This document shows positions 45,761-58,286 of a stretch of 64,000 nucleotides of DNA, in pieces; the stretch's first letter is position 1; the number at the start of each line of letters is the position of its first letter. The position numbers were made by a program, and so were the translations under genes. Below the pieces are notes generated by a model. It was given only the letters and a program-made list of their open reading frames with translations. It was not told the origin of the DNA and did not search any database. The stretch is from the NCBI GenBank assembly GCA_000027065.2, contig FN543093.2, positions 3,104,074-3,168,073 of the forward strand. Reading direction: 5' to 3'. The stretch is from Cronobacter turicensis z3032. GTDB lineage: Bacteria > Pseudomonadota > Gammaproteobacteria > Enterobacterales > Enterobacteriaceae.

Positions 45761-46672
45761 TTAAATGCCCGCGCCCTGGCTGTAGATCTCCTCGCTAAAG
45801 ACGCCTGTGGAAAGATAACGGTCGCCCCTGTCGCAGATAATCGCCACCACGACAGCGCCCGGATTCTCGTGCGCCACGCGCAGCGCGCCGCATACCGCGC
45901 CGCCGGAGCTGACGCCGCAGAAAATACCTTCTTTACGCGCCAGATCGCGCATCGTGTTTTCCGCATCGCGATGATGAATATCCAGCACGTCGTCCACCAG
46001 CGAGGCGTCAAAAATACCCGGCAGATATTCTGCGGGCCAGCGGCGGATACCCGGAATACTGCTGCCCTCTTCCGGCTGTAAACCGACTACGGTCACCGAT
46101 TTTTCCTGTTCGCGCAAAAAGCGGCTGACGCCGGTGATCGTGCCGGTCGTGCCCATGCTGGAGACAAAATGGGTGAGGCGTCCTTCAGTCTGACGCCAGA
46201 TCTCAGGGCCGGTCGTCGTGTAGTGCGCCCAGGGGTTATCGGGGTTATTGAACTGATCGAGAATAATACCTTCGCCGCGCGTTGCCATCTCTGCGGCCAG
46301 ATCGCGCGCGCCTTCCATTCCCTGCTCCCGGCTCACAAGCACCAGCTTCGCGCCATACGCCTGCATGGCCGCCTTGCGCTCCATGCTCATGTTATCGGGC
46401 ATCAGCAGCGTCATGCGATACCCTTTAACAGCGGCAATCATCGCCAGCGCAATGCCGGTATTGCCGCTGGTGGCTTCAATCAGCGTGTCGCCAGGTTTGA
46501 TGTCGCCCCGCGCCTCGGCGCGGGTAATCATCGCCAGCGCCGCCCTGTCCTTGACGGAGCCTGCCGGGTTATTGCCTTCGAGTTTGACCCAGATTTCGCT
46601 GCCGTTGTCCGGCCCCAGGCGCTGGAGTTTTACCAGCGGTGTGTTGCCGATAGTATTTTCGAGTGTATTCAC
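45761..46672 (-). CDS. cysM: O-acetylserine sulfhydrylase B
   Basis: 303 residues. PLP Lys41 in [20 protein letters not shown] loop and GTTGTITGVSR. It makes cysteine from O-acetylserine with sulfide or thiosulfate (via S-sulfocysteine). Downstream of cysPUWA, as in E. coli. Confidence 0.97.
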   Translation of the reverse strand: MNTLENTIGNTPLVKLQRLGPDNGSEIWVKLEGNNPAGSVKDRAALAMITRAEARGDIKPGDTLIEATSGNTGIALAMIAAVKGYRMTLLMPDNMSMERKAAMQAYGAKLVLVSREQGMEGARDLAAEMATRGEGIILDQFNNPDNPWAHYTTTGPEIWRQTEGRLTHFVSSMGTTGTITGVSRFLREQEKSVTVVGLQPEEGSSIPGIRRWPAEYLPGIFDASLVDDVLDIHHRDAENTMRDLARKEGIFCGVSSGGAVCGALRVAHENPGAVVVAIICDRGDRYLSTGVFSEEIYSQGAGI

Positions 46673-46685
46673 GATGTTTACTCAA

Positions 46686-46719
46686 TAAAAAAGCCGGGCA
46701 TCGCTTTGCTTACCCGGCC
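46686..46719 (-). terminator. Hairpin between cysA and cysM
   Basis: On the minus strand GCCGGGT / GCCCGGC with a 13-base loop containing a smaller stem, followed by six T. It may attenuate transcription between cysA and cysM. Confidence 0.65.
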
Positions 46720-46790
46720 TGGAAGATGCAGTGATGACTGTCGGCACGGCAAGCGTAGCGCCACCGGCGATAAACCTGCTCAATAAGCTA

Positions 46791-47885
46791 TCAGGCAGAC
46801 TTCGCCAGAGCAATATTCTCGCGCGTCTCGATGCGCTCGTTGCCGTGGTAAATACGCGCATGTTGCAGGCCGACAAACAACCGCTCGCCGCGCTGCGGTA
46901 CGTAATCTTCACGCAGCACCACCGTCAGCGGTTCGTCATACCAGCCCTGCGGCTGCACCACGAGCTGCATATAGTGGCCTTTCGGGCTCACTTCCAGCAC
47001 ATGCACCGGCAGCGGCGAATCAAGGTTCGTACGGCGGCTCACGTCCACTTCCCACGGGCGTAAGAAGAGATCCACCGGCCCCTGATAGGCAGGCGTAAAG
47101 CCGAGCGGCCAGCGATGCGCGCCGACGTGGAACTGTCCGCCGCGCACGGTGCCCTTCAGGCGATTCACTTCGCCTAAAAACTCCAGTACGAAGCGGGTTG
47201 CCGGCTCACGCCACACCTGCTCCGGCGCATCGGCCTGTTCGATATCGCCCTGGCTCATCACCACCACGCGGTCGGCCACTTCCATCGCCTCTTCCTGATC
47301 GTGCGTCACGAACACGCTGGTGAACTTCAGTTCTTCATGCAGCTGACGCAGCCAGCGCCGAAGCTCTTTACGCACCTGGGCGTCGAGCGCGCCGAAGGGT
47401 TCATCCAGCAGCAGAATTTGCGGTTCTACGGCCAGCGCGCGCGCCAGCGCCACGCGCTGTTTCTGTCCGCCAGAAAGCTGCGCCGGGTAGCGGTCGGCCA
47501 GATGCGCCAGCTGTACCATTTCCAGAAGCTGGGTCACTTTTTGTTTGATCGCCGCCGCGTTCGGGCGTTCGCGACGCGGTAAGACGGTGAGGCCAAACGC
47601 GATATTGTCAAATACCGTCATATGGCGAAACAGCGCGTAGTGCTGGAACACAAAACCGACCTTACGCTCACGCGCATGCAGGCGGCTCACGTCCGTACCG
47701 TGGAAGCGAATATGACCGCTGGTCTGGTGTTCAAGCCCGGCGATAATGCGCAGCAATGTGGTTTTCCCGGAGCCGGACGGCCCCAGCAGCGCCACCATCT
47801 GGCCGGAAGGGATATCCAGAGAGATATCATTCAGCACCTGGGTGCGACCAAAAGATTTCTTAATATTGGCAATCTCAATGCTCAT
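46791..47885 (-). CDS. cysA: Sulfate/thiosulfate ABC transporter ATPase CysA
   Basis: 364 residues. Walker A GPSGSGKT (35-42), signature LSGGQKQR, Walker B ILLLDEP, and a C-terminal TOBE-like domain. It energises uptake with CysU and CysW. The start overlaps the cysW end by 11 bases. Confidence 0.97.
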   Translation of the reverse strand: MSIEIANIKKSFGRTQVLNDISLDIPSGQMVALLGPSGSGKTTLLRIIAGLEHQTSGHIRFHGTDVSRLHARERKVGFVFQHYALFRHMTVFDNIAFGLTVLPRRERPNAAAIKQKVTQLLEMVQLAHLADRYPAQLSGGQKQRVALARALAVEPQILLLDEPFGALDAQVRKELRRWLRQLHEELKFTSVFVTHDQEEAMEVADRVVVMSQGDIEQADAPEQVWREPATRFVLEFLGEVNRLKGTVRGGQFHVGAHRWPLGFTPAYQGPVDLFLRPWEVDVSRRTNLDSPLPVHVLEVSPKGHYMQLVVQPQGWYDEPLTVVLREDYVPQRGERLFVGLQHARIYHGNERIETRENIALAKSA

Positions 47886-48744
47886 GATTTCCCTCCTGTT
47901 GCACGCGTTTTTCCTGGTTATTCAGGCGCCATTGCAACGCACTCTTTAAAAACAGGGTCAGAATCGCCATCAGGGTCAGCAGCGCGGCGGCGGTAAACGC
48001 GCCGACGGTGTTATAGTCCTGCTCCAGCAGTTCAATCTGCAGCGGCAGTGACAGCGTCTCGCCGCGGATAGAGCCGGACACCACCGACACCGCGCCGAAC
48101 TCGCCGATGGCGCGGGCGTTGGTCAGCACCACGCCGTAGAGCAGCGCCCAGCGAATATTTGGCAGCGTTACGCGGCGGAACATCTGCCAGCCCGAAGCGC
48201 CCAGCAAAATCGCCGCCTCATCCTCATGGCTGCCCTGGCTTAACATCACCGGCACCAGCTCGCGTACCACGAACGGACAGGTCACAAATATCGTCACCAG
48301 CGCCATACCGGGCCAGGCAAACATAATCTGCATGTTGTGCGCGTCCAGCCAGCCGCCAAGCGGGCCGTTGGAGCCGTAAAACAGCAGGTAGACCAGCCCC
48401 GCCACCACAGGCGAGACGGCAAAAGGAATATCCAGCAGCGTCAGCAGCAGCTGGCGACCAGGGAAGTTAAAGCGCGTCACAAGCCAGGCCAGCAGCGTGC
48501 CGAATACCAGATTCACCGGAACGGTAATCAGCGCGATCAACACGGTCAGCCAGATGGCGTGCAGCATATCGGGGTTAGCGATATTCTCCAGCACCGGCAT
48601 CAGGCCATCGGAAAAGGCTTTGGCGAAGATATAAATCATCGGCACCACGAGAATAAATGCCGACAGCAGCATCCCGATGCCGATAAGCAGCCATTTACCC
48701 CAGTTTATGCGCGCCTCTGCGCGCGCCTGCGTCATCATTGTCAT
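47875..48744 (-). CDS. cysW: Sulfate/thiosulfate ABC transporter permease CysW
   Basis: 289 residues, six membrane helices, with the ATPase-coupling loop [19 protein letters not shown]. The C-terminal tail is charged and His-rich (NHEH). Forms the membrane channel with CysU. The start overlaps the cysU stop. Confidence 0.97.
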   Translation of the reverse strand: MTMMTQARAEARINWGKWLLIGIGMLLSAFILVVPMIYIFAKAFSDGLMPVLENIANPDMLHAIWLTVLIALITVPVNLVFGTLLAWLVTRFNFPGRQLLLTLLDIPFAVSPVVAGLVYLLFYGSNGPLGGWLDAHNMQIMFAWPGMALVTIFVTCPFVVRELVPVMLSQGSHEDEAAILLGASGWQMFRRVTLPNIRWALLYGVVLTNARAIGEFGAVSVVSGSIRGETLSLPLQIELLEQDYNTVGAFTAAALLTLMAILTLFLKSALQWRLNNQEKRVQQEGNHEH

Positions 48745-49574
48745 CAGTGTCCCACCACCCTGCGTCCAAACCGGCTTTGCAGCGTGTTAATCGCAAACAG
48801 CAGCAGCAGCGACGCGGCAAGGATAACCGAGGCGATAGCGCTCGCGGCCGGGTAGTCAAACTCCTGCAAACGCACAAAAATCATCAGCGAGGTCACTTCG
48901 GTTTTCCAGGCGATATTGCCCGCGATAAAAATCACCGCGCCAAATTCGCCAAGGCTGCGGGTGAAAGAGAGCGCTACGCCCGCCATCAGCGCCGGAGAAA
49001 GCTCCGGCAGCACCACTTTGCGAAAGCTTTGCAGGCGCGTGGCGCCCAGGGTTTCCGCCGCCTCTTCATACTCCGGGCCCAGCTCTTCAAGCACCGGCTG
49101 AACGGTACGCACCACAAAAGGAATACTGGTAAACGCCATCGCCACCGCGATGCCAAGCCAGGTATAGGTTACTTTGATATCAAACTTCGCCAGCCACTCG
49201 CCGTAGAAGCCGTTCACCGAAAACAGCGAGGCGAGCGTCAGGCCAGCCACGGCGGTCGGCAGCGCGAACGGCAGATCCATCAGCGCGTCCAGCAGCGTGC
49301 GGCCCGGAAAACGGTAGCGGGTTAAAATCCAGGCCATCAGCAGGCCGAACGCGCCGTTGAACAGCGAGGCGACCGCCGCCGAGAGCAGCGTCACTTTGTA
49401 CGCCGCCACGACCTGCGGGTTGGAAATCACGTCCCAGTACTGCGCCCAGCTCATCTGGGACACCTGCATCACCAGCGCGCTCAGCGGCAGCAGCAGGACA
49501 AGGCAGACAAACAGCAAACTGGTGCCGAGGCTTAACGTAAACCCCGGCAGCACGCGTTTAGACACAGCAAACAT
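48744..49574 (-). CDS. cysU: Sulfate/thiosulfate ABC transporter permease CysU (CysT)
   Basis: 276 residues, six helices, with the coupling loop YEEAAETLGATRLQSFRKV. The stop and start codons share bases with cysW and cysP (TAATG type), so translation is coupled. Confidence 0.97.
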   Translation of the reverse strand: MFAVSKRVLPGFTLSLGTSLLFVCLVLLLPLSALVMQVSQMSWAQYWDVISNPQVVAAYKVTLLSAAVASLFNGAFGLLMAWILTRYRFPGRTLLDALMDLPFALPTAVAGLTLASLFSVNGFYGEWLAKFDIKVTYTWLGIAVAMAFTSIPFVVRTVQPVLEELGPEYEEAAETLGATRLQSFRKVVLPELSPALMAGVALSFTRSLGEFGAVIFIAGNIAWKTEVTSLMIFVRLQEFDYPAASAIASVILAASLLLLFAINTLQSRFGRRVVGH

Positions 49575-50590
49575 TACTTACGCCCCGCCGCCACCAGCTT
49601 GTCGAACTCACCGCCGCTGGAGAAATGGGTTTTCATCACGTCCGGCCATTTGCCGAACGCGTCTTCCACGCGAAACAGCTCGGTTTGCGGGAATTTGTCT
49701 TTCAGCGATTCCATCACCTGCGGGTTATTCACGCGGTAGTAATAGCTGGTGATAATCTGCTGCGCCTGCGGGCTGTAGAGCCAGTTGAGGTAGGCTTTGG
49801 CCGCTTTCTCTGTGCCGTTGGCCTTCACGTTTTTATCGACCCACGCCACCGGGAATTCCGCCAGGATATTCACCTTCGGCACGACCACTTCATAGCCTTC
49901 TTTGGCGTACTGATTACGGATGTTATTCACTTCCGATTCAAAGCTAATCAGCACGTCGCCGAGGCCGCGCTCCACAAACGTAGTGGTTGCGCCGCGACCG
50001 CCGGTGTCGAACACCTCAACGTTTTTCAGGAACTGGGTCATGAACTGCTGGGTTTTGGCTTTGTCGCCGCCGTCGGCTTTATCCGCCGCGCCCCAGGCCG
50101 CCAGATAGGTATAACGCGCGTTGCCGGAGGTTTTCGGGTTCGGGAAAATCAGTTTCACGTCCGGGCGCACCAGGTCATTCCAGTCGTGAATGTTTTTCGG
50201 GTTCCCTTTACGCACCAGGAACGCCATGGTGGAGTAAAACGGCGAGCTATTGTTCGGCAGACGCGCCTGCCAGTCGGCCGGGATCAGATTGCCTTTGTCA
50301 TGCAGGATCTGAACGTCGGTCACCTGGTTATAAGTTACAACGTCTGCTTTTAAGCCCTGTAGAATCGCGAGCGCCTGCTTGGAGGAGCCCGCATGAGACT
50401 GTTTGATCGTCAGCTTATCGCCGTTGTTATCCTTCGCCCATTGCTGTTCAAACGACGGGTTCAGGGCAGCGAACAGCTCGCGCGAAACATCATAAGAGCT
50501 GTTAAGCAGTTCAGTCGCCTGCGCGGAACCTGCCATCAGCAGAGAAATCGCCAGCGCGCCCCATGCTTTTTTCACTGATTTCACGGCCAT
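49574..50590 (-). CDS. cysP: Thiosulfate-binding periplasmic protein CysP
   Basis: 338 residues with a signal peptide (about 25 residues, ending GSAQA) and the family blocks [30 protein letters not shown] and [17 protein letters not shown]. It binds thiosulfate and sulfate for CysUWA. First gene of the operon. About 160 bases upstream hold the promoter, where a CysB site is expected but could not be placed. Confidence 0.97.
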   Translation of the reverse strand: MAVKSVKKAWGALAISLLMAGSAQATELLNSSYDVSRELFAALNPSFEQQWAKDNNGDKLTIKQSHAGSSKQALAILQGLKADVVTYNQVTDVQILHDKGNLIPADWQARLPNNSSPFYSTMAFLVRKGNPKNIHDWNDLVRPDVKLIFPNPKTSGNARYTYLAAWGAADKADGGDKAKTQQFMTQFLKNVEVFDTGGRGATTTFVERGLGDVLISFESEVNNIRNQYAKEGYEVVVPKVNILAEFPVAWVDKNVKANGTEKAAKAYLNWLYSPQAQQIITSYYYRVNNPQVMESLKDKFPQTELFRVEDAFGKWPDVMKTHFSSGGEFDKLVAAGRK

Positions 50591-50718
50591 TTTGCACCTT
50601 ATAAATGTGATAACGATCGAGCCATCAGTGTATTTATACGGGTGGGAAAGCTATACCGCTTTTATATACCGTTTGGTGATTTGCAAGTGCAAAAGGATAT
50701 AAGACGAAGGGCGTGAGG

Positions 50719-50739
50719 GCGCGGCCCGCAAGGCCGCGC
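50719..50739. terminator. GC-rich hairpin after yfeX
   Basis: GCGCGGCC / GGCCGCGC with a 5-base loop. No T run follows on the minus strand, so termination is uncertain; it lies just after the yfeX stop. Confidence 0.4.
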
Positions 50740-50749
50740 GCGAAGGGGA

Positions 50750-51652
50750 TCAGAGGTTAAGCAGACGGGTCAACGACGGGGCGAAATAGTAGCCGCCGGT
50801 CACCGGCCGCGTGAAGCGCAGCATGGCGTCGCGCTTGCCGTCAGTGTCGCCAAACATGCTCCGCAGTTGCTGCTCAATATTATGGAGACGCGCGCAGTAG
50901 GCGCAGAAGTAGAGGCCATGTACGCCGCTGGCAGTACCGTAAGGCAGGCTCTGGCGCACAATCTTCAGGCCTTTGCCGTCCTCTTTCAGATCAACGCGAG
51001 AAAGATGTGACGTGACCGGACGCGCGTCGCCGTCAATCTCTTCGTTAGCGGCTTTGGTGCGCCCGATCATCATCTCCTGATCCGGCACGCTCATACGGTT
51101 GAGCTGTTTCAGGTTATGCTCCCAGCGCTGCACAAATACGTAGCTGCCGCCCATGTCGACGCCGTCCTGAATCACCGCCACCTCGCGGCGCGTCTCTTCG
51201 CCCGCCGGGTTTTCGGTGCCGTCGACAAAGCCGCTCAGGTCGCGATCTTCCACCCAGCGAAAACCGTGGGTTTCTTCTTCAATGTTCAGCGCGTCGCCGA
51301 AAGCCTCCAGCGCCGCCTGGGCGACCGAGAAATTCACATCATGGCGCAGCGAGAGAATGTGGATCAGCACGTCGTGCTGGGTAGCAGGCGCAAGCCCTTT
51401 GCCGAGCGGCGTAAAGTCTTTCAGCTCTGCCGCGCTGTCATCATTCGTCAGCGAACGCCACAACGTATGGCCGAACGCCACGACGACGCCGAGATTCGCC
51501 TCGGGAAACTGCGCCTGAAAGGTCGCTACTTTATCGGCGAAAATTTTACTCGCCCCGCGCAGCGTCTCGCGCTGGCTTTCATCAACGCTCGCTTCAAGCC
51601 AGATAGCCGCGCGACAATGCTCCGGCAAAATGCCGCTTTGAACCACAGACAT
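50750..51652 (-). CDS. yfeX: Dye-decolorizing type heme peroxidase YfeX
   Basis: 300 residues from ATG at 51652, 6 bases after GAGGAG; a GTG one codon earlier is the alternative. DyP-family motifs: distal Asp in [12 protein letters not shown] (GxxDG) and proximal heme His in [10 protein letters not shown]. In E. coli it binds heme or protoporphyrin in the cytoplasm; peroxidase and porphyrinogen oxidation activities are described. Confidence 0.95.
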   Translation of the reverse strand: MSVVQSGILPEHCRAAIWLEASVDESQRETLRGASKIFADKVATFQAQFPEANLGVVVAFGHTLWRSLTNDDSAAELKDFTPLGKGLAPATQHDVLIHILSLRHDVNFSVAQAALEAFGDALNIEEETHGFRWVEDRDLSGFVDGTENPAGEETRREVAVIQDGVDMGGSYVFVQRWEHNLKQLNRMSVPDQEMMIGRTKAANEEIDGDARPVTSHLSRVDLKEDGKGLKIVRQSLPYGTASGVHGLYFCAYCARLHNIEQQLRSMFGDTDGKRDAMLRFTRPVTGGYYFAPSLTRLLNL

Positions 51653-51743
51653 CACTCCTCCTGATAAACCGCTGCCACCGGGGTGGCAAAACCGGGCATA
51701 TTGTACCCGATTTAACGGCTCAGGCGTTGCGTTTACGCAAGAG

Positions 51744-52328
51744 TCAGCGGCGCCAGATAATCTTTTTCAGCGTCCAGCCTTTAAGCGCGTCATCCGGCGG
51801 CATCAGCTCCTGCGGGCCGCGCCATTCGCCGCTAAAGACATAGCTAATATGCTCGCTGCCAGGCGCCTTACACTCCACGCCCGCGTCATCCGGCGCGCTG
51901 GCTTTCTGACAGGCGCCCTGGGCTTTTTTATAGAGATCGCCAAACGGGGTGCCGATCTCCACGCCGCTGTCGGTGGGTATCGCTTTATCCAGTACGTCGA
52001 TGCGGCTCACCGTGCCGTTTTCACCGTCAATGACCAGCGCCAGCTGGTTCTCTTTCATCGCTTCGAAATAGCGCACAATGGTGCCGCCGTTGGCGCGCAT
52101 GCCGCTGCGCAGGCGATAGTCGTCGCCCAGCGCCTCGCTCACCGCCGCTTCCTGAAGCGGCGTATCGGCAGTGATATCGCCGACGCCTTTTTCCGTCACT
52201 TCCAGCGACGATCCCCACCCGTCAAACCAGTGCCACGGCGCCGCCTTTGACCAGTTAACGTTAGAGAGCGTCGAGCACCCGCCCAGTAACAGCGATGTTC
52301 CACACAGCAGCAGAGGCAATTTCTTCAT
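51744..52328 (-). CDS. yfeY: Lipoprotein YfeY
   Basis: 194 residues with a lipoprotein signal peptide and lipobox LLGGC (Cys18). It ends [11 protein letters not shown]. Matches E. coli YfeY, a sigma-E regulated envelope lipoprotein of unknown role. Adjacent to yfeX and yfeZ, all on the minus strand. Confidence 0.92.
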   Translation of the reverse strand: MKKLPLLLCGTSLLLGGCSTLSNVNWSKAAPWHWFDGWGSSLEVTEKGVGDITADTPLQEAAVSEALGDDYRLRSGMRANGGTIVRYFEAMKENQLALVIDGENGTVSRIDVLDKAIPTDSGVEIGTPFGDLYKKAQGACQKASAPDDAGVECKAPGSEHISYVFSGEWRGPQELMPPDDALKGWTLKKIIWRR

Positions 52329-52359
52329 TACGGTTCCTTATTCAGTCGACAATGTCTCG

Positions 52360-52387
52360 TTGGAGCGCAAAGACGGCAAAAAGTGCC
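52360..52387 (-). promoter_or_regulatory. Possible sigma-E promoter of yfeY
   Basis: On the minus strand GGCACTT, 16 bases, TCCAA. This compares with sigma-E consensus GGAACTT and TCNNA, at the spacing usual for this sigma factor, about 30 bases before yfeY. It is a moderate match supported by known RpoE control in E. coli. Confidence 0.4.
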
Positions 52388-52389
52388 GT

Positions 52390-52824
52390 TCAGGGCTGCG
52401 GCGTTTCAAAACAGGCGCGTAGACGGCGATGCGAGACCAGCAGCCACAGCGCCCAGGCATCCAGCGCCAGCAGGGCCAGGGCGATGCCGCCCGGCATCTC
52501 GCGCCAGAGCAGCAAGGCCTGCGCTATCAGCATCACGGCCTGCGTCAGCATCAACACATAACGCGCGCCGCGCCACAGGCGCGGATAGTCATGCCGCCGC
52601 CCGCTTAATAAAAACGTCAGCATCGCGGGCATGCCCGCAGCAAGACCCAGCCAGAAGCTTTGACGGTCGGGGTAAAAGAGCCCCAGTAGCGCCTCGCCCT
52701 GCCCGCGCGACGCGCCCGCCAGCACAAATAACCCCCAGGTACGCGCCTGTAATAACAGCACCGCCCAGAACAGCGCCGGGGGTTTCAGCCAGCCGCGACT
52801 ATCGTAATCGGAAGGTAAATACAC
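52390..52824 (-). CDS. yfeZ: Inner-membrane protein YfeZ (DUF2919)
   Basis: 144 residues with about four hydrophobic helices, beginning MYLPSDYDSRGWLKPPALFW as in E. coli YfeZ. Function unknown. It lies just upstream of yfeY and divergent from the BOF-family gene. Confidence 0.9.
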   Translation of the reverse strand: MYLPSDYDSRGWLKPPALFWAVLLLQARTWGLFVLAGASRGQGEALLGLFYPDRQSFWLGLAAGMPAMLTFLLSGRRHDYPRLWRGARYVLMLTQAVMLIAQALLLWREMPGGIALALLALDAWALWLLVSHRRLRACFETPQP

Positions 52825-52922
52825 GTATAAACCCTGGACTCTTTCGGTATTCGGTCCAGAATTATGTATTGTCTCACCAGACGAAGAAAGGTCTTCGTCG
52901 TACGTAACCCAAGGAGATGGAA

Positions 52923-53324
52923 ATGAAAAAACAGCTTATTGCTCTGTGTATCGCCGCTTCAGCGCTGTCCGTAACGCCTGTGATGGCGCAGAAAGGCGGC
53001 TTCTCTGGCCCGGATAACAGCGCCAGCGCTAACGCCACTAACAAAGGCGGTTTCCAGGGGCCGGACGCCGCAAGCACCACCGTCAGCGAAGCGAAGAACC
53101 TGCGCGACGACGCGTGGGTGGTGCTGGAAGGCAACATCGTGCGCAAGATGGGCAAAGAGCTCTATGAGTTCCGCGACGCCAGCGGCAGCATCAACGTAGA
53201 CATTGACGACCACGTCTGGAACGGCGCGACCATCACGCCGAAAGACAAAGTGCGTCTCGAAGGTGAAGTCGATAAAGACTGGAATTCCGTCGAAATCGAC
53301 GTGAAGAAAATCACCAAAGGCTAA
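52923..53324 (+). CDS. BOF-family periplasmic protein (YgiW/YdeI type)
   Basis: 133 residues from the second ATG, 6 bases after AAGGAG; an ATG two codons earlier is too close. A signal peptide ending PVMAQ is followed by a repeated GGFSGPD / GGFQGPD element and an OB-fold domain (VVLEGNIVRKMGKELYEF, INVDIDDHVWNG, DKVRLEGEVDKDW). Related proteins are stress-induced periplasmic factors linked to resistance to peroxide, cadmium and antimicrobial peptides. Ligand unknown. Confidence 0.88.
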   Translation: MKKQLIALCIAASALSVTPVMAQKGGFSGPDNSASANATNKGGFQGPDAASTTVSEAKNLRDDAWVVLEGNIVRKMGKELYEFRDASGSINVDIDDHVWNGATITPKDKVRLEGEVDKDWNSVEIDVKKITKG

Positions 53325-53362
53325 ACGCCTGGCTCACCCGGCCCTGACCGGGTGAACCGTTA

Positions 53363-53788
53363 TCAGTATTCCTGATCTTCAATGAGCCGTTTGCCAAGGC
53401 TAATCACATCCTGATGTTCATAGCCAAGCCGCTCGTACATGCCGAGCACGACGTCGTTTTCTTCGCGGATCTGGATATTGATTTTCGGGCAGCCGCGCGC
53501 GATGAGCTTCTTCTCCAGGCGGTTTAAGAGCGCGTTCGCAATGCCGCGCCCGCGAAATTCCGGGTGCACGCCCAGGTAATACGCCGATCCGCGATGACCA
53601 TCATAGCCGCCCATGATGGAGCCGACGATTTCGCCGCTCACTTCCGCCACCAGAAAAAGATCCGGGTCATGGTTGAGTTTACGTTCGATATCCATTTCAG
53701 GATCGTTCCACGAACGCAGCAGATCGCAACGCTCCCACAGGGTAATGACTTCTTCAAAGTCGGCCTGGCGAAAAACGCGTATCTCCAT
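53363..53788 (-). CDS. ypeA: GNAT acetyltransferase YpeA
   Basis: 141 residues, one GNAT domain. It starts [20 protein letters not shown], has the acetyl-CoA loop [14 protein letters not shown] and ends as in E. coli YpeA. Substrate unknown. Divergent from amiA. Confidence 0.93.
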   Translation of the reverse strand: MEIRVFRQADFEEVITLWERCDLLRSWNDPEMDIERKLNHDPDLFLVAEVSGEIVGSIMGGYDGHRGSAYYLGVHPEFRGRGIANALLNRLEKKLIARGCPKINIQIREENDVVLGMYERLGYEHQDVISLGKRLIEDQEY

Positions 53789-54002
53789 GGTATTCCCCGT
53801 CTTTTATGGCATAAAAACCGAGATTATGGCGCTACCGGCGCCAATAGCCAATATCTTCGGCAAAAGTTCGTTGAAAATGGCATACTGGCGACTCATCACG
53901 CCCTGAAATGAATAGTAAAACTTTTGTTGCAACAGGGTGTCGTTTCACCCCGTTACGCCAGGTTATAACACTCCAGGACAGTAAAATCAGAAGTCAGGAC
54001 GC

Positions 54003-55786
<1,784 letters not shown>

Positions 55787-55788
55787 CG

Positions 55789-55818
55789 CGGCGTCCGCCT
55801 CGCGCGGACGCCGTTTTT
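55789..55818. terminator. Terminator of hemF (serves mtnA side too)
   Basis: CGGCGTCCGC / GCGGACGCCG with a 5-base loop and TTTTT, at the ends of two converging genes. Confidence 0.82.
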
Positions 55819-56835
55819 ACCCGGCGAAACGCCCGTTCGCCACATCCTCCGGCGTCACCACGCCGCTGTCCAGCACCCAGCCGCTAATCAGCGCGGCCGG
55901 GGTCACGTCAAACGCCGGGTTATAGACCCGCGCGTCTTCCGGCGCCCACTGTACCGCGCCGAAACTGCCCGCCACGCCGGTGACTTCCGCCGCTGAGCGC
56001 TGCTCAATCGGGATCGCCGCGCCGTTCGGGCACGCCGGATCGAGCGTGGTCTGCGGGGCCGCCACGTAAAACGGCACGTTGTGAAATTTCGCCAGTACGG
56101 CAAGCGAATAGGTGCCGATTTTATTCGCCACGTCGCCATTGGCCGCGATGCGATCCGCGCCCACCCAGACGGCGTCCACCTGCCCCTGCGCCATCAGCTC
56201 GCCGCCATCGAATCGGTGATCAGCTGATACGGCACGGCAAGCTCGCCAAGCTCCCAGGCGGTTAAGCGCCCACCCTGCAACAGCGGCCGGGTTTCATCCA
56301 CCCAGACGTTCGCCACCTTGCCCTCTTCATGCGCGCGCGCAATCACGCCCAGCGCCGTGCCGACGCCCGCCGTCGCGAGTCCGCCGGTATTGCAGTGGGT
56401 GAGCAGACGGCTGCCCGGCGCCACGAGTTCACTCCCGGCGCGCGCGATGCGCTCGCACAGCTCGCGATCTTCCTGCACCAGGCGCAAGGCTTCCGCCCCC
56501 AGCGCCGCCGCGAAGTCCGGCTGCGTGAGCGCCTGTTTCATGCGGTCGAGATTGTTCATCAGGTTCACCGCCGTCGGGCGTGCCGCACGCAGTACGTCGA
56601 GCGCCTGACCTAGCGCGTCGCGCGTCATGCCATGTTCGGCCAGCAGCGCCAGCAACAGGCTTGCCGACAGGCCAATTAACGGCGCGCCGCGCACCCGCAG
56701 CGCGTGAATGTGTCCCACCAGCGCTTCTGTGTTATCGGCGGGCAGCCAGTTTTTCTGCTGCGGCAGCGCCTGCTGGTCGAGGATCCAGAGCTTATTATCC
56801 ACCACCCGCAGGCTGGTCGTCTGAAGTGTCTGCAT
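55817..56835 (-). pseudogene. mtnA: Methylthioribose-1-phosphate isomerase MtnA, split by one frameshift
   Basis: Two touching minus-strand frames give one ~340-residue enzyme. The 5' part (56194-56835) reads from [17 protein letters not shown] to LITDSMAAS then stop. The 3' part reads [32 protein letters not shown] to the end. Relatives read DSMAASLMAQG, so one base is missing near 56197 (AGCTG for AGCCTG). Catalytic Cys ([13 protein letters not shown]) and Asp (VGADR) are both encoded. The enzyme isomerises methylthioribose-1-P in methionine salvage. Genuine loss or a base-calling error. Confidence 0.88.
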
Positions 56836-56886
56836 GCGTTAAATCCTTGTTGCGTTAATGTGTTCCATTGTGTCAGGATGAAATCC

Positions 56887-56910
56887 AGATGTATAGACGT
56901 CTGTACGGCT
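56887..56910. promoter_or_regulatory. Three tandem MetJ boxes between mtnA and mtnK
   Basis: AGATGTAT-AGACGTCT-GTACGGCT. The middle 8-mer is a perfect MetJ box, and the outer two match it at 5-6 of 8 positions. Tandem 8-base boxes are how MetJ with S-adenosylmethionine binds. The site lies 31 bases before mtnK and about 50 before mtnA. Confidence 0.75.
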
Positions 56911-56940
56911 TTATAACCAGATTGAATGAGGATATCAGCA

Positions 56941-58140
56941 ATGTCGCAATACCGAACCTTTACGGCCAGCGATGCGGTGGCTTATGCGCAACAATTTGGC
57001 GGACTCAGCGCGCCGGAAGAACTGGTCAGCGCGCAGGAGATCGGCGACGGCAATCTCAATCTGGTTTTTAAAATCTTTGATACGCAGGGCACCAGCCGCG
57101 TTATCGTCAAACAGGCGCTGCCCTACGTGCGCTGCGTGGGGGAATCCTGGCCGCTGACGCTCGATCGCGCGCGCCTCGAAGCCCAGACGCTGGTGGCGCA
57201 TTATCAGCACTGCCCGGCGCATACGGTCAAAATTCATCATTACGATCCGGCGCTTGCCGTCATGGTGATGGAAGATCTCTCCGATCACCGCATCTGGCGC
57301 GGCGAACTCATCAAAGGCGCGCACTACCCGCAGGCGGCTCAACAGCTTGGCGAATATCTGGCGCAGACGCTGTTTCATACCAGCGATTTTTATCTGCACC
57401 CCCATGCAAAAAAAGCCGAAGTGGCGCGCTTTATTAATCCGGAAATGTGCGAAATCACCGAAGATCTGTTCTTTAACGATCCGTATCAGGTTCATGAGCG
57501 CAATAACTACCCGGCCGAGCTTGAAGCCGAGGTCGCCGCGCTGCGCGACGACAACGCGCTGAAGTGCGCCGTGGCCGCGCTCAAGCACCGCTTTTTCTCC
57601 CATGCCGAAGCGCTGCTGCACGGCGATATTCACAGCGGCTCGATTTTTGTCGCCGACGGCAGCCTGAAGGCTATCGACGCCGAGTTCGGGTATTTCGGCC
57701 CGGTGGGCTTTGATGTTGGTACGGCCATCGGCAACCTGCTGCTGAACTACTGCGGCGCACCGGGCCAGCTCGGCATCCGTGAAGCCGCCGACGCGCGCGA
57801 ACAGCGTCTGATCGATATCGCCACGCTGTGGCACACCTTCGCCGAGCGTTTCCAGACGCTGGCGCGCGAGAAAACCCGCGATGCGGCGCTGGCCCAGCCG
57901 GGGTACGCCAGCGAGTTTTTGAAAAAGGTGTGGACGGATGCCGTTGGTTTTGCCGGTACGGAGCTTATTCGCCGAAGCGTCGGGCTGTCTCACGTGGCGG
58001 ATATCGACACCATTCAGGATGAAGAGATGAAGCTGTCGTGCCTGCGCCACGCCATCGGGCTTGGCAAGGCGCTGATCCTCCTTGCCCCGCGTATTGAGAG
58101 CGCCGACGAGTTTATCGCCCGCGTGCGGCAGTACGGTTAA
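56941..58140 (+). CDS. mtnK: Methylthioribose kinase MtnK
   Basis: 399 residues from [20 protein letters not shown], preceded by GAGGAT; a start 5 codons earlier has no ribosome site. Kinase motifs: phosphate loop region [11 protein letters not shown], catalytic [10 protein letters not shown] and metal-binding [13 protein letters not shown]. It phosphorylates 5-methylthioribose for methionine salvage. Divergent from mtnA, its partner enzyme. Confidence 0.96.
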   Translation: MSQYRTFTASDAVAYAQQFGGLSAPEELVSAQEIGDGNLNLVFKIFDTQGTSRVIVKQALPYVRCVGESWPLTLDRARLEAQTLVAHYQHCPAHTVKIHHYDPALAVMVMEDLSDHRIWRGELIKGAHYPQAAQQLGEYLAQTLFHTSDFYLHPHAKKAEVARFINPEMCEITEDLFFNDPYQVHERNNYPAELEAEVAALRDDNALKCAVAALKHRFFSHAEALLHGDIHSGSIFVADGSLKAIDAEFGYFGPVGFDVGTAIGNLLLNYCGAPGQLGIREAADAREQRLIDIATLWHTFAERFQTLAREKTRDAALAQPGYASEFLKKVWTDAVGFAGTELIRRSVGLSHVADIDTIQDEEMKLSCLRHAIGLGKALILLAPRIESADEFIARVRQYG

Positions 58141-58148
58141 TCGGCCCC

Positions 58149-58286
58149 GGTGGGTGCGCTACGCTTACCCACCCTACAGGGAAGAAGGCCAACGTCGACT
58201 TTGTAGGGCGGGTAAGCAAAGCGCACCCGCCATCATATCTCCCCCCCGCTCCGTAGGGCGGGTAAGCGCAGCGCACCCGCCATCAT
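58149..58286. repeat. Cluster of three palindromic intergenic repeats
   Basis: Two direct copies of a 34-base unit (58203-58236 and 58253-58286; starts GTAGGGCGGGTAAGC, ends GCGCACCCGCCATCAT, two differences) and one inverted copy (58149-58176; GGTGGGTGCGCTACGC to CCCACCCTAC). Each folds as a hairpin, GGCGGGT with ACCCGCC. Such units occur between genes in enterobacteria; the family name is not certain. They may stop transcription or protect the mtnK 3' end. Confidence 0.8.

Noticed and set aside
58149..58286. CRISPR-like array
   Set aside because: Only two direct copies, a 16-base spacer and one inverted copy; no cas genes. It is a palindromic intergenic repeat cluster.
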